A stretch of DNA of 64,000 nucleotides from contig NZ_CP195790.1 of assembly GCF_051465645.1 (NCBI RefSeq), positions 5,146,001 to 5,210,000 on the forward strand. The letters are read 5' to 3'. Origin of the DNA: Planctomicrobium sp051465645. Lineage in GTDB: Bacteria > Planctomycetota > Planctomycetia > Planctomycetales > Planctomycetaceae. Both the position numbers and the translations under genes were made by a program. Position 1 is the stretch's first letter, and each line of letters begins with the position of its first letter. Positions 22,923 to 35,442 of the stretch are shown piece by piece. The notes beneath the pieces were generated by a model, which saw only the letters and a program-made list of their open reading frames with translations, did no database searches and was not told the DNA's origin.

Positions 22923-25553
22923 ATGAAAACCGACGAACTTCGCGAAAAATACCTCGAATTTTTTGAATCCAAGGGATGCATCCGCCGGCCAAGCGACGTT
23001 CTTGTGCCACATGGGGACAAGTCTGTCCTCTTCACACCTGCGGGGATGAATCAGTTCAAAAATCAGTTTCTGGGGATCGGCCCTCTCGAGTTCACCAAGG
23101 CGACAACTTGCCAGAAGTGTATTCGTACAGGCGACATCGGGAACGTCGGGGTGACTGCGTATCACCATACGTTCTTCGAAATGCTGGGGAACTTCTCGTT
23201 TGGTGACTACTTCAAACGGGAAGCGATTCACTGGGCATGGGAGTTCCTGACCGACAAGAAATGGCTGGGACTGGCCAAAGATCGCCTGACAGTCACCGTT
23301 TATCTCGATGACGACGAAGCGTATGGCATCTGGGAAAAAGAGATTGGCCTCGCGACGAAGCAGATCCAGCGCTGCGACGAGTCCGAAAACTTCTGGCCGG
23401 CAAGTTCTCCAAGTCAAGGTCCAGACGGGGTTTGCGGCCCGTGTAGCGAGATTTACTTCCACCCGCCAAGTGGCAAGGAAGTGGAAATCTGGAACCTCGT
23501 GTTCACCCAGTTTAATCGCGTTGGGAATCCCCCGAACAATCTTCATCCGCTGCCGAAGAAGAACATCGATACCGGGATGGGCCTGGAGCGATGTGCTGCC
23601 GTGATGCAGGGAGTCGAGAGTAACTTCGAAATCGACACCTTGCGCCCATTGTGCGAGGCTGCCGGTGCTGCTGTCGGTGTGAAGTACTCCTTTGACGGCG
23701 AACAGGGGCGCCCTTTACGCCGTATCGCCGACCACATTCGTGCGGTCACGATGTGTGTCCACGAAGGGGTTGTTCCGAGCAACGAGAAGCAGGGCTATAT
23801 CGTCCGGTTGCTCCTGCGTCGGGCATTGCTGGAAGGGTATTTGCTCGGGAAGCAGGATGCGTTTCTGCATTCGCTTGTACCGGCAGTTGTGGACGCCATG
23901 AAGCGTCCTTACCCGGATCTGCTGGAGTCTTTGGGCGCAGCTGCGAATACAATTAAAGAGGAAGAAGAGCAGTTCCTCGGCATTGTCGAACGCGGGCTCG
24001 GACGATTCCAGAAGATTGTCGATCGTTCGAAGAAGGGCGATTCAGTTGTCACCGGGGAAGATGCATTTCTGTTGCATACCCAGGAAGGCTTTCTGATCGA
24101 GATGACCGAGGCGATGGCGGCCCGTCATGGTATGAAGGTCGATACCGAGACTTTCCAGAAGTTACTTGATCAGCACCGTGAGACGAGTGGCCGTGGTTCG
24201 TTCTCAGACTCTGTGATGGCAGAAGGTCCACTGGACGCCATTCGCAAAGGGGGCGGGGCGACCGAGTTTCTCGGTTACGACTCGACTCATGGGGTCGGCA
24301 AGGTGATCGGGATTATCGCGAATAAAGAGTTGGTATCGTCGCAGGCTGCATCGGCCGGTGGTGAGCCGATTGCTGTCGTGCTGGATCGCACTCCATTTTA
24401 CGGCGAAACAGGCGGGCAGGTTGGCGATACCGGAACACTGACTTTTTCTTCTGGCGGATCTGGTGTTTTCGACGTCATCGATACCCAGCGCGATGGCGAT
24501 CTCGTTCTGCACGTCGGTCACCTGAAGTCAGGTGTTTTGAAGGTGGGAGATGTTGTTGAAGCGGATGTCGTTGCGGATCGTCGTGACGGAATTCGCCGTG
24601 CTCACTCTGCAACACATATTCTGCATCATGCATTGCGAATGACCTTGGGAGCAAATGCTCAGCAACGGGGCTCGCTTGTTGATAATGATGTGCTTCGATT
24701 CGACTTCTCGAATAAGGGGCCGATGTCGCAAGAAGAGATTCTTCGTGTTGAAGATGAAATCAACTCCCGAATTGCAGAGGGTGCGTCTGTCGGAACCGAG
24801 GTGACAGACCAGCAGACTGCAAAACAGCGCGGCGCCATGATGCTCTTCGGTGAGAAATACCCAGATAAGGTCCGCATGGTGACCATGGGGGACTTCAGTG
24901 TTGAGCTTTGCGGGGGGATTCACCTGTCCAATACAGGGCAGGTCGGATTATGCCGCATTGTCTCTGAAGAAGGGGTCGCCAAGGGGGTACGTCGAATTGT
25001 GGCCTATACCGGCCGCAAGGCGTTGCAGCATGTTCGTGAAGCTGACGACCTGTTGAAGCAGGTGGCAATCAGTTTGAAGGTTCCTCAGTTACAGGAGCTT
25101 CCTCGCCGCGTTGATCAGTTGATTGCCGAGTTGGCTCAGGCAAAGAAAGACATTGCGAAGTTCACTCAGGCTGCCGTTGCCGATTCCGTCGGTGAATATC
25201 TGTCCAAAGCAGAGGCGGTTGGAGAATCAAAGATCATCGCCATTCGTCTGGACGGAATTGATCGGGACACTTTGCGAAGTTATGCGGATCGCCTTCGTCA
25301 GGAAGGGAAGTCGGCTGCGGTGCTTCTGGCGACCGAAATTGATGGCAAGGTCTCGCTTCTCGCTGCAGTTACCCCGGATCTGGTGAAAAAAGGCGTGAAA
25401 GCTGGCGACGCAGTTCGCGAGGCGGCCAAGTTGGTTGGTGGGGGCGGTGGTGGACGTCCGGATCTGGCGGAAGCCGGAGGAAAAGACCCAGCGCAGATTG
25501 ACGCGGCTCTGAAAGCGGGAGCGGCCGTCTATCGTAACGCTATGGGAGGATAA
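22923..25553 (+). CDS. alaS: Alanyl-tRNA synthetase
   Basis: 876-aa class II synthetase charging tRNA-Ala, of normal length. It begins MKTDELREKYLEFFESKG. The catalytic core includes FTPAGMNQFKNQFLG and HHTFFEMLGNFSFGDYFK. The editing domain zinc motif is HSATHILHHALR (about residue 561) with CGGIHLSNTG (about residue 662). The C-terminal DHHA1 domain has a GGGGGGRPDLAEAGGKDP stretch near residue 840. All active-site regions are intact. Confidence 0.98.
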   Translation: MKTDELREKYLEFFESKGCIRRPSDVLVPHGDKSVLFTPAGMNQFKNQFLGIGPLEFTKATTCQKCIRTGDIGNVGVTAYHHTFFEMLGNFSFGDYFKREAIHWAWEFLTDKKWLGLAKDRLTVTVYLDDDEAYGIWEKEIGLATKQIQRCDESENFWPASSPSQGPDGVCGPCSEIYFHPPSGKEVEIWNLVFTQFNRVGNPPNNLHPLPKKNIDTGMGLERCAAVMQGVESNFEIDTLRPLCEAAGAAVGVKYSFDGEQGRPLRRIADHIRAVTMCVHEGVVPSNEKQGYIVRLLLRRALLEGYLLGKQDAFLHSLVPAVVDAMKRPYPDLLESLGAAANTIKEEEEQFLGIVERGLGRFQKIVDRSKKGDSVVTGEDAFLLHTQEGFLIEMTEAMAARHGMKVDTETFQKLLDQHRETSGRGSFSDSVMAEGPLDAIRKGGGATEFLGYDSTHGVGKVIGIIANKELVSSQAASAGGEPIAVVLDRTPFYGETGGQVGDTGTLTFSSGGSGVFDVIDTQRDGDLVLHVGHLKSGVLKVGDVVEADVVADRRDGIRRAHSATHILHHALRMTLGANAQQRGSLVDNDVLRFDFSNKGPMSQEEILRVEDEINSRIAEGASVGTEVTDQQTAKQRGAMMLFGEKYPDKVRMVTMGDFSVELCGGIHLSNTGQVGLCRIVSEEGVAKGVRRIVAYTGRKALQHVREADDLLKQVAISLKVPQLQELPRRVDQLIAELAQAKKDIAKFTQAAVADSVGEYLSKAEAVGESKIIAIRLDGIDRDTLRSYADRLRQEGKSAAVLLATEIDGKVSLLAAVTPDLVKKGVKAGDAVREAAKLVGGGGGGRPDLAEAGGKDPAQIDAALKAGAAVYRNAMGG

Positions 25554-25660
25554 GCCTTGGACTGGCAGCAGGGGGGAGGGCTGACCCTTCCCGGACTCTG
25601 CCCGGTCCCTGTCTCCCTATCGTGGAATATGGATTCACTTTAAGAAAGAGCGGGGCGGAA

Positions 25661-25688
25661 TTGACGTGAGGTGGTGGCCCATTAAAAT
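25661..25688 (+). promoter_or_regulatory. Sigma-70-like promoter upstream of hpf
   Basis: TTGACG at 25661-25666, a 16-bp spacer, and TAAAAT at 25683-25688. Each hexamer matches the consensus at 5 of 6 positions. It lies about 85 bp before the hpf start. Confidence 0.55.
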
Positions 25689-25772
25689 TGGGCACTTGCA
25701 GGATTCGTAACGACTTGTTCGATATCACCGAACCGTTCAGCCCTCCGCGAGTCGCTCAATAGGAGAGGACTT

Positions 25773-26126
25773 ATGCAGATTGAAATTACTTGCCGCCACG
25801 GTTCGATCAGCCCAGATTTTCACGACTACATCAGTCGGAAAACTGCAAAGCTGTTGAACCACTTCGAACGAGTGACCTCGATTCAGGTCACACTGGATTA
25901 CGAGGGTGGTCGAGTTAAGACTGAAATTCTCGTGAACTCAGAACACAAGCACGACTTCGTGACGTCTCAGACGACGGGCGAAGAAGAAGCTGGTGCATGT
26001 TTCGATCAGGCACTCGCAAAGATGGATCAGCAGATCCGGAAGTATAAGGACAAGATTCAGGATCATCGCCGTGACAAGCCACTCAATGAGTTGGCTGCTG
26101 GCTCTTTAGAAGAAGCTCCTGAGTAG
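25773..26126 (+). CDS. hpf: Ribosome hibernation promoting factor (short form)
   Basis: 117-aa ribosome-associated protein of the HPF/YfiA family, which binds the 30S decoding region in stationary phase. It begins MQIEITCRHGSISPDFHDYI with the KTAKLLNHFERVTSIQVTLDYEG helix-strand and the DQALAKMDQQIRKYKDKI helix. It has no C-terminal dimerisation domain, so it is the short form. AGGAGAGGA precedes the ATG. It heads the cluster with the PTS genes, an order similar to the hpf-ptsN linkage of proteobacterial rpoN loci. Confidence 0.93.
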   Translation: MQIEITCRHGSISPDFHDYISRKTAKLLNHFERVTSIQVTLDYEGGRVKTEILVNSEHKHDFVTSQTTGEEEAGACFDQALAKMDQQIRKYKDKIQDHRRDKPLNELAAGSLEEAPE

Positions 26127-26137
26127 TAATCTGCACC

Positions 26138-26184
26138 TGGCCGTCGATCAGGATGGATTTTCCTTTTCGACGGCCTGTGTTTTT
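26138..26184 (+). terminator. Hairpin terminator after hpf
   Basis: Arms GGCCGTCGA (26139-26147) and TCGACGGCC (26167-26175) pair perfectly over 9 bp, followed by TGTGTTTTT. The roughly 350 bases from here to ptsN hold no gene; a promoter for ptsN is likely within them but not identified. Confidence 0.7.
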
Positions 26185-26533
26185 CACCAGAACGCTCTGA
26201 GGGCCGGCAGCAGTAAAGTGCAAGCTGAAATGCACGCTCGGGACTGGTAAAGGCTGCGGTTTTTCCTGAGTGAAAGAGCCGGGTTCGGTTATTTCAGAGT
26301 GTTTATTCTTGGTTCTGCGTGTCTGTAAGGCACGTTTCGCAGTAGTTGAAAATCACCGGGGAGACATTGTCTCTTGATTTTCCCTTGGTGTTGATGCCGT
26401 CGGTGTTGTCATGTTGCCATTGAGAAATCACAATATACGCGGCGATCTGTTTCAGAAAAGTTCTCGAATAGCTCACGACAGGCAAGAATGATCTCTGCCT
26501 GTGACGTCTGTTGAACGTAAAAGGATGTATCGA

Positions 26534-27004
26534 ATGCGACTTACCGAGTTTGTGGTTCCGAATGCAATTTTGCCACAGCTGCAAGCCGACTCGAAGCAGT
26601 CCGCAATCCGGCAGATGGTCGCCAGTCTGATGAATGCCGGGAAGATTCGCCCAGCCGACGAAGAAGCGATCGTCTCTGCCATTTCTAAGCGGGAAGAGCT
26701 GGGGTCGACCGGGATCGGCCGTGGTGTTGCGGTTCCACACACAAAGCATGCTTCAGCTGAGTCGATCATCGCAACAGTGGCCTTGTGCCATAGCGGTCTG
26801 GACTTCGAAAGTCTCGACGGTGAAGATGTTTACATCCTGTTTCTGCTGATTTCTCCTCCAGATCGCCCTGGTGACCACCTCCGCGGGTTGGAAACCATTA
26901 CTCGCCATCTGAAGAACGACGACTTCTGTAACTTCCTGAAACAGGCAACGACAGTTGAGGCCGTTGTCGATCTGCTTCAGGAAGCGGACGAAGGGCAGAC
27001 ATAG
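26534..27004 (+). CDS. ptsN: PTS EIIA protein of the PtsN (nitrogen) type
   Basis: 156-aa cytoplasmic phosphoacceptor of the mannitol/fructose/Ntr EIIA family. It begins MRLTEFVVPNAILPQL. The phosphorylated His is in GRGVAVPHTKH (about residue 72). LLISPPDRPGDHLRGLETITRHL is typical of PtsN. ATG 26534 has AAGG upstream and fits the family N-terminus better than the 5'-extended frame. No EIIB or EIIC gene is nearby, so regulation rather than sugar import is likely. Confidence 0.92.
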   Translation: MRLTEFVVPNAILPQLQADSKQSAIRQMVASLMNAGKIRPADEEAIVSAISKREELGSTGIGRGVAVPHTKHASAESIIATVALCHSGLDFESLDGEDVYILFLLISPPDRPGDHLRGLETITRHLKNDDFCNFLKQATTVEAVVDLLQEADEGQT

Positions 27005-27090
27005 TTCTCGGTTGTCGAGTCGACTTTGCAATGGTCGATATCACTTTCGAGATGGAACTTCTTAACAGCTGAAAGACTCTGATTACCCAG

Positions 27091-27375
27091 ATGAGTGGTT
27101 CTGCATTGATCACCCGGCCTGTAAAATTGAATCTGACGCAGGGATTGCACATTCGTGCCTGTTCCCGCGTTGTTGCGTTGGTCGGTGGATTTAATGGTTC
27201 GGTTCGAATTCGATATGGAACCCGAACCGCTGATGCCAGTTCGATGTTTGATCTCATGCAACTGGCAGCGCTCCCAGGTGCAGATCTGACCATCGAAGGG
27301 CAGGGGGACGGAGTTGAATCTGTGCTGGATTCGATCGAGCAGTTCTTTTCTAAAACGTCAGAATCTGCAAGTTAG
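27091..27375 (+). CDS. ptsH: HPr-family phosphocarrier protein with atypical active-site loop
   Basis: 94-aa phosphocarrier that passes phosphate from EI to EIIA. The active-site His is in TQGLHIRACSRVVAL (about His20). The canonical GLHARPA is changed to GLHIRAC, so the usual Pro after Arg is missing. The regulatory-Ser region is present as ASSMFDLMQLAALPGADL, and the C-terminus has GQGDGVESVLDSIEQFF. The gene lies between ptsN and ptsI, which supports the assignment. An about 490-bp gap separates it from ptsI. Confidence 0.88.
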   Translation: MSGSALITRPVKLNLTQGLHIRACSRVVALVGGFNGSVRIRYGTRTADASSMFDLMQLAALPGADLTIEGQGDGVESVLDSIEQFFSKTSESAS

Positions 27376-27862
27376 TCGCGGTTTTAACGCAGGTGACATT
27401 GTGGTCATCACGATTCATCTGTTTTGAATCCGTAGGTCGAACGGGTTGCTTTGCGGTAGAATATAAGTCATCTACACAGAGCAAATACGGGAACTTGCGT
27501 GCTGATTTCCGGTTTTGGTGCTGAGTTGAAAAAATGAGGGACACCCAGCGTGTTCTTCGCATTATCAACTGGCCGAATATCGGAGACACGCAGGGGAGAG
27601 TAAAACGGCAGACTCAGTTTTGCTGTTGAATTCGTTCGCTCGCTGGAAGCGATCGGTCGATACGATTTTATGAATGGGTTAAGCCGGGCGAATTTGTGAT
27701 TTGAGAGTCATTGGTGTTCGTTGACAGCGGGGTTTTGGGGTTTCTGCGGATGAACACGACAGAAGCCGCTCCCGAGCAGTTTAAAGCGACCACAAAATGC
27801 TTGAAAGTTACAGTACGAAGATGCGCTTACCGCGAATCGTGTTGAATTGAGCAGGAATTTTG
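27376..27862. other. Intergenic region between ptsH and ptsI
   Basis: About 490 bases without a recognisable gene. The gap suggests that ptsI has its own promoter; an AT-rich TAGAATATAAG stretch at about 27457 is a candidate -10 region but has no good -35. Confidence 0.35.
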
Positions 27863-29611
27863 ATGCAAGTTAAATACGGGATTGCTGCTTCACCCGGTAT
27901 CGCGATCGGCCCCGCATTTGTTCTGGGGGTCGAAGATTTTCGCGTCCCTCAAAATACGGTGAGTGTCGACGCTGCGGATTCAGAAGTCATTCGTTTACGC
28001 TGCGCGCTGGAAAATGTTGCTCGCGAGATTTCTGTAAATGAATCGCTTGCTTCGCAGCATCTCGGAAAAGAATACGCCGCGATTTTTGGTGCTCACCTGC
28101 AATTCATTCGTGATCCGAAGTTGATCGCGGAGATGGAGTCGCGGATTCGGGAGCAGTTTCACTCCCCAGAGTACGCCGTGACACAAGTGCTGCGGCGGTT
28201 TGCACATGGGTTGCAAACCCTCGGGAATCAATATCTGGCGGAACGTGCTGCAGATATTTTCGATCTTGAGCGGAGTTTGCTCAGACATCTACTGGGAGAA
28301 CAGCGCGAAGAACTGTCACACCTGACAGCGTCTGTTGTTGTTCTTGCTCATAATCTGACCCCCAGTGAAACAGCGAACCTCAACCGGAAATTTGTTCGCG
28401 GGTTTGTTACCGAGATCGGTGGAAGTACCAGCCATACCGCAATTCTTGCAGGGGCGCTCGAGATCCCGGCAATTGTCGGAGTCGGAAGTTTTCTGACCTC
28501 CGTTGCGGGGGGAGAAATGGTCATTCTGGACGGCGATGAAGGAAAAGTCATCGTCGGTCCTGATGAGGAAACCCTGGCCCATTATCAGGCGGCGCAGGCT
28601 CGGTTACGCACGAACACGGCAAGCCTGCAGGCACGTGTTGACGTTCCCGCAGAAACCCGAGACGGCACCCGAATTTCGGTTTACGGGAACATCGAGTTTC
28701 CTGCCGAGGCAGAACACTGTCGAAATCGTGGAGCCGACGGGATCGGATTATACCGCACCGAGTTTCTTTATCTCGGGGCAATGCGTGAGCGCACAGAAGA
28801 GGATCACTACGAGGCCTATTCTCAGGTGATCCGGAATTTCCCTGGAAAGCCAGTCGTCATTCGTACGCTGGATCTGGGGGCAGATAAAGTTCCTGGTGCT
28901 CTGGAAGATGTATTTCGGGACATGCCAAACCCGGAACTCGGACTGCGGAGTATTCGGGTCAGCCTTGAGTACCTGAGTCTGTTTCGAACTCAGTTGAGAG
29001 CCATTCTGCGAGCTGCTGTCGAAGGCGATGTTCGGGTGATGTTTCCCTTGATTTCATCCCGGAGTGAGCTGCGTCAGGCAAAGATGGTGTTTACGGATGT
29101 TTGCGAGGATCTGGAGGAACAGGGGATTACATTCCGCGGGGACATCCCTGTTGGAATGATGGTGGAAGTTCCGTCTGTTGGTCTGCTTGCTGATGAATTT
29201 GCTCGAGAGGTTGATTTCTTTTCGATCGGAACCAACGATCTGATTCAGTATACGCTTGCGGCGGATCGTTCTGATCCAACCGTCGCTAAGTATTATAACC
29301 CTGCAGATCCAGCCATTTTGCTCCTCCTGAAGCGGATTTTTAACGCTGGTGAGAAGGCCGGAATTCCGGTGAGCGTGTGCGGGCAAATGGGCTCTGACCC
29401 CAAGTTCGTCCCGTTGCTGCTCGGGCTGGGGCTTCGCAACTTCAGCGTGACTCCGCAGGCCATTCCGACGATCAAGGAATTGATCCGGAATCTGACAATT
29501 GCGGACGCCGAAGAAATTGCAGCGCGCGCCAGTGAGATGGAAGTGGCTCGCGATATCGAGTCCTACCTGCGTGGCGAATTGAGGCGTTTTCTGCCGAACG
29601 ACCAGAATTAG
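27863..29611 (+). CDS. ptsI: PTS enzyme I (phosphoenolpyruvate-protein phosphotransferase)
   Basis: 582-aa enzyme that autophosphorylates from PEP and passes phosphate to HPr. The phosphohistidine motif is GGSTSHTAILAGALEIPAIVG (about His190). The PEP-binding part has GADGIGLYRTEFLYL, VVIRTLDLGADK, NPELGLRSIRVSL, and SIGTNDLIQYTLAADRSDP. The catalytic Cys is in IPVSVCGQMGSDP. AGGAA precedes ATG 27863. It completes an EI-HPr-EIIA relay without a permease. Confidence 0.96.
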   Translation: MQVKYGIAASPGIAIGPAFVLGVEDFRVPQNTVSVDAADSEVIRLRCALENVAREISVNESLASQHLGKEYAAIFGAHLQFIRDPKLIAEMESRIREQFHSPEYAVTQVLRRFAHGLQTLGNQYLAERAADIFDLERSLLRHLLGEQREELSHLTASVVVLAHNLTPSETANLNRKFVRGFVTEIGGSTSHTAILAGALEIPAIVGVGSFLTSVAGGEMVILDGDEGKVIVGPDEETLAHYQAAQARLRTNTASLQARVDVPAETRDGTRISVYGNIEFPAEAEHCRNRGADGIGLYRTEFLYLGAMRERTEEDHYEAYSQVIRNFPGKPVVIRTLDLGADKVPGALEDVFRDMPNPELGLRSIRVSLEYLSLFRTQLRAILRAAVEGDVRVMFPLISSRSELRQAKMVFTDVCEDLEEQGITFRGDIPVGMMVEVPSVGLLADEFAREVDFFSIGTNDLIQYTLAADRSDPTVAKYYNPADPAILLLLKRIFNAGEKAGIPVSVCGQMGSDPKFVPLLLGLGLRNFSVTPQAIPTIKELIRNLTIADAEEIAARASEMEVARDIESYLRGELRRFLPNDQN

Positions 29612-29745
29612 AGTCTGTTTTCGGCAGAAATTGCATTTGCATCAGGCGAATTCGGCAAAGGTCACCGCAACTCATTGACCTTGTTTCCGGATAAAACATA
29701 GAAGCTGCATCGTTCACTGACTCGGGTTTTCCCAAGGATGTTTCG

Positions 29746-31299
29746 ATGCGACCTGTTCCGGCCGTCGCCCTGTTCTCAACGCTGTTCGCCCTGACTGGTG
29801 TGTCAGTCGGTGTTCGCGCTGATACTCCCCCGCGACAATTCCCGGAATTGCTGGCGGTGATGGAAGAGAAGCCGGCGTCTGACGATCAATATGAACTTCC
29901 GATTCAGGTGTCGCCTCCGTTTACCCGCCCGGTTGGGCCGCCAGGTCGACGGACTGCGGCTTCCGAAGCGATGACTCAGGCTCGATGGCGAAAATCCGAT
30001 TCACAGCGGTCTGTTTCTGGGAACTCCAGCCAAGGCCAGATGCCATCGGATTCTGAATTTACCCTGCCTTTATTCGCAGCACCGGCACAACAGCAGCCCG
30101 CCCCCTCGGCATTTTCTGAGGGAATTACCAGGGTTGCACATGAAACAGAAGGCCCGTTGCTTCCACCGGTGACGTCGTCGGATGTAACGGTTCAGTCTGG
30201 TGCGACAATCAACACTCTTCCTCACGCACCTGCGAGGAGAATGCCTGCGGAGCCTGTCCATCAGGGGCACTTTGCAGAGGAATCTTTGATTGCTCCACCA
30301 ATTCGAAATGGAATCGTGCGTTCGAGCTCAACATCGATTGTGCCCGTTCCGCCAGGACCTGAAGACTCTGTTCAGATGGCACAAGTGCCCCCGGAGTATT
30401 CTCGAAGTCCCGAGATCTCACCGTTGGAAATCGATCCATTCGCGAACGGCGGATATGCGATGGAGGACGAGCTTTCGCATCCAGTTCAGCGAAGAGGTTC
30501 CGGCTCGTTTGATCCTTGTCTGGTTGATCCAGACGTCAACGGAGAATTTGAAGCGTTTGGGTATTTCGGCCCTCGAGTAGGGAATCGTCGTGTCATCGGG
30601 ACTGGCGGCTTCATGTTCCCTCTCTGGCAGGACAGCGAAAGTGTCTTATTCGCAGACATGCAAGGTCGAATCGATGATCACGATTCCGGAGATGGATCCT
30701 GGGGGCTGGTTTACCGCCAGTATATGGATCCAAACTGGGTTGTTGGCGGAAACTTGTATTACGACTTGAAATCTTCTCGCAGTGGCAACGTGTTCAATCA
30801 GCTCGGACTCGGGTTTGAGCTTCTCTCGTTGAACTGGGAGATGCGAATCAACGGGTACCTGCCAGCCTCAGATAATAAAGGGGCTGATTACAACATGGGG
30901 TATTCGAACGCAACATTGATTACTCACAACTTCATGGAACGAGCCTATCGAGGAATCGATTGGGAAGTTGGCCATCGGTTCCTGTACTGGGGTTGGAACG
31001 ATTGTTGCGAAGTTCGCTGGTTCGTCGGCTCGTATCACTTCGATCACTTTGCCACTGACGGACAGAATTTCGGCGGTCCACGAGGACGGCTGGAAATGCG
31101 AATGCACGACCTGACCTGGTTGGGACCTCAATCCCGGCTTGAATTCGGGATGGAACTTTCAACGGATAAGATCCGTCACGAGCAGGTTTACGGGTTCATG
31201 CGTGTCCACATTCCTCTCGGGGGGAATGACCGCACACGTCCGGTTCTTGATCCCTTGCGTCGGCAATTGCTGAATGTGCCAACCCGACCTGTGTACTAA
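29746..31299 (+). CDS. Outer-membrane protein with inverse-autotransporter-like beta barrel
   Basis: 517-aa exported protein. The N-terminus MRPVPAVALFSTLFALTGVSVGVRAD is a signal peptide cut near ADT. Residues about 27-240 are rich in Pro, Ser and Gln with no repeats I recognise. Residues about 265-500 alternate hydrophobic and polar residues and include GNLYYDLKSSRSGNVFNQLG, WEVGHRFLYWGWND and SRLEFGMELSTDKIRHEQ, the pattern of intimin/invasin-type inverse autotransporter barrels. There is no passenger after the barrel. ATG 29746 has AAGGA upstream. The barrel assignment is by pattern; the N-terminal region may face the periplasm or be exposed. Confidence 0.78.
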   Translation: MRPVPAVALFSTLFALTGVSVGVRADTPPRQFPELLAVMEEKPASDDQYELPIQVSPPFTRPVGPPGRRTAASEAMTQARWRKSDSQRSVSGNSSQGQMPSDSEFTLPLFAAPAQQQPAPSAFSEGITRVAHETEGPLLPPVTSSDVTVQSGATINTLPHAPARRMPAEPVHQGHFAEESLIAPPIRNGIVRSSSTSIVPVPPGPEDSVQMAQVPPEYSRSPEISPLEIDPFANGGYAMEDELSHPVQRRGSGSFDPCLVDPDVNGEFEAFGYFGPRVGNRRVIGTGGFMFPLWQDSESVLFADMQGRIDDHDSGDGSWGLVYRQYMDPNWVVGGNLYYDLKSSRSGNVFNQLGLGFELLSLNWEMRINGYLPASDNKGADYNMGYSNATLITHNFMERAYRGIDWEVGHRFLYWGWNDCCEVRWFVGSYHFDHFATDGQNFGGPRGRLEMRMHDLTWLGPQSRLEFGMELSTDKIRHEQVYGFMRVHIPLGGNDRTRPVLDPLRRQLLNVPTRPVY

Positions 31300-31944
31300 C
31301 CGGCTTGGTCGGCGCGGTCGACTTGCTGCTGGCGTTCAAGTGGATGGAATCCTGCTTCCTGAATGCCTGGGGGCAATCGCGGCAGGTTCCTTTCAGTGTG
31401 AGTCTGTCTCTCTCTGAGCGGCGAGCAGCTGAATGCTGCGTCACCGGCTAATCCTCATCCGTCTGTGCATCGCGTCAAGCTCGATGCCGAAGCTTTACTC
31501 AGGGCGTATCTTAGGCGCCATCCTTATTTCACGGGTCAGTCTGGCTCCTGCTATGTTCCGATGGGGCGGTGAATGCGTGTACCGATTGGTGGTTCGCATT
31601 GCAAAGCTCTCGATGAGCTATGGCTGTCGGATGTCCGAGGTAAATCCAAATTGCCAGTAGACGAAACGTATCGGCAGACGAATAAATACAGACCGGTACT
31701 AGCGTCGGGTTTTGATTTGGTTGGCCTGAATTGTGGAACCTGAGCGTACGATGTGGCGGGGCAGGGGACCATCGATGCGTCATGCTTCTCTCGTCGAAGA
31801 CGAGACTTACAATCCATTGATTAAGGTTGATGTAACGCTTGGTGGGTGTTGTAGATATCGCTGCTTCACGGGGAGTGTCGTGTAAGATTTAAAAAGCGGA
31901 GAAAAAGAACCCATAGTGTCTTGAAATTCAATTCGAACCCCGTC
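31300..31944. other. Region before the first rRNA unit
   Basis: About 645 bases. Short frames on both strands (31433-31817) mirror each other and have no family features. No tRNA and no 16S sequence were found. The repeat shared with the second unit begins at 31945. Confidence 0.4.
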
Positions 31945-32015
31945 ATAGTTCCGCACCCGCCTGACTGCAAACGACTCAGCTTGCTGAGAGGAAAAGAAAA
32001 AGTCAGACGGGACGA

Positions 32016-32043
32016 TTGACAGGAGAAAACGGGACGCTAAGAT
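32016..32043 (+). promoter_or_regulatory. Promoter of the 23S-5S unit, copy 1
   Basis: A perfect -35 TTGACA (32016-32021), 16-bp spacer and -10 TAAGAT (32038-32043). The -35 matches the consensus fully and the -10 at 4 of 6. It is inside the duplicated unit, so each rRNA copy carries its own promoter. Confidence 0.6.
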
Positions 32044-32166
32044 CCCGAACCCCAGTGAAAACTGAGAGTGTCCGAGAGAAGCACACGAAACAATTTTGTG
32101 TTTTTCTCTCGCACACTACGGCAAGCGAAAGCTTGAGTGCGAGACACGTCCAGCAGCGTGTAAGCA

Positions 32167-32195
32167 GGTCCTTCGGGACCGATGATCTTTGATAA
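32167..32195 (+). promoter_or_regulatory. boxB/boxA-like antitermination signal, copy 1
   Basis: A GGTCC-TTCG-GGACC hairpin (32167-32180) is followed at 32183-32195 by TGATCTTTGATAA, which matches the E. coli rRNA boxA TGCTCTTTAACAA at 10 of 13 positions. The order hairpin then boxA is that of rRNA antitermination leaders. Confidence 0.55.
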
Positions 32196-32396
32196 TTTGG
32201 CGTATAGACGCGTGGCATCTGGCTTTGCAATTTTAGCAAATGCCGAGCTCTTGAGGAATGAATGCACGCCTGGCGTGCGGCGTTGCAATGCAAGTTGCAA
32301 CTAATCGTTTAGCTGCTGATGAGAATCAGCAGTAATTAGAGTGGCTTGCCAATTTTAGTTGTACGATGCGGAGAACATCTGCGTGGTTGCAATTAA

Positions 32397-35165
<2,769 letters not shown>

Positions 35166-35285
35166 ATTACGGTCACGCAGGTGCGCAAATTTCTTCAAGA
35201 GCTAAAGCTAACGCGTCTATTCGCCATTTTAATATTCACCGTCAGGTGGAGTGTTGAGCATTTTTAACCGGATGCTCAACAATTT

Positions 35286-35392
35286 CCGGTGACTTTATCC
35301 AGTTGGAAACACACGTTCCCATTCCGAACACGACCGTTAAGCAACTGGAGCCGATGATAGTGCCGAAAGGTGCGAAAGTAGGTTATCGCCGG
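35286..35392 (+). rRNA. 5S ribosomal RNA, copy 1
   Basis: About 107 nt, starting CCGGTGAC and ending TCGCCGG, which pair as the terminal helix. Conserved 5S stretches are visible: ACACACGTTCCCATTCCGAACACGACCGTTAAG, GATGATAGTGC and GAAAGTAGGTTATCG. It lies about 120 bases after the 23S gene and just before a strong terminator. Confidence 0.95.
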
Positions 35393-35407
35393 TTTTAATT
35401 ATCTATC

Positions 35408-35442
35408 AAGCCCATCAGGTTCACTCCTGATGGGCTTTTTTT
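35408..35442 (+). terminator. Terminator of rRNA unit 1
   Basis: Arms AAGCCCATCAGG (35408-35419) and CCTGATGGGCTT (35426-35437) form a perfect 12-bp stem, followed by a run of T. Confidence 0.9.
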
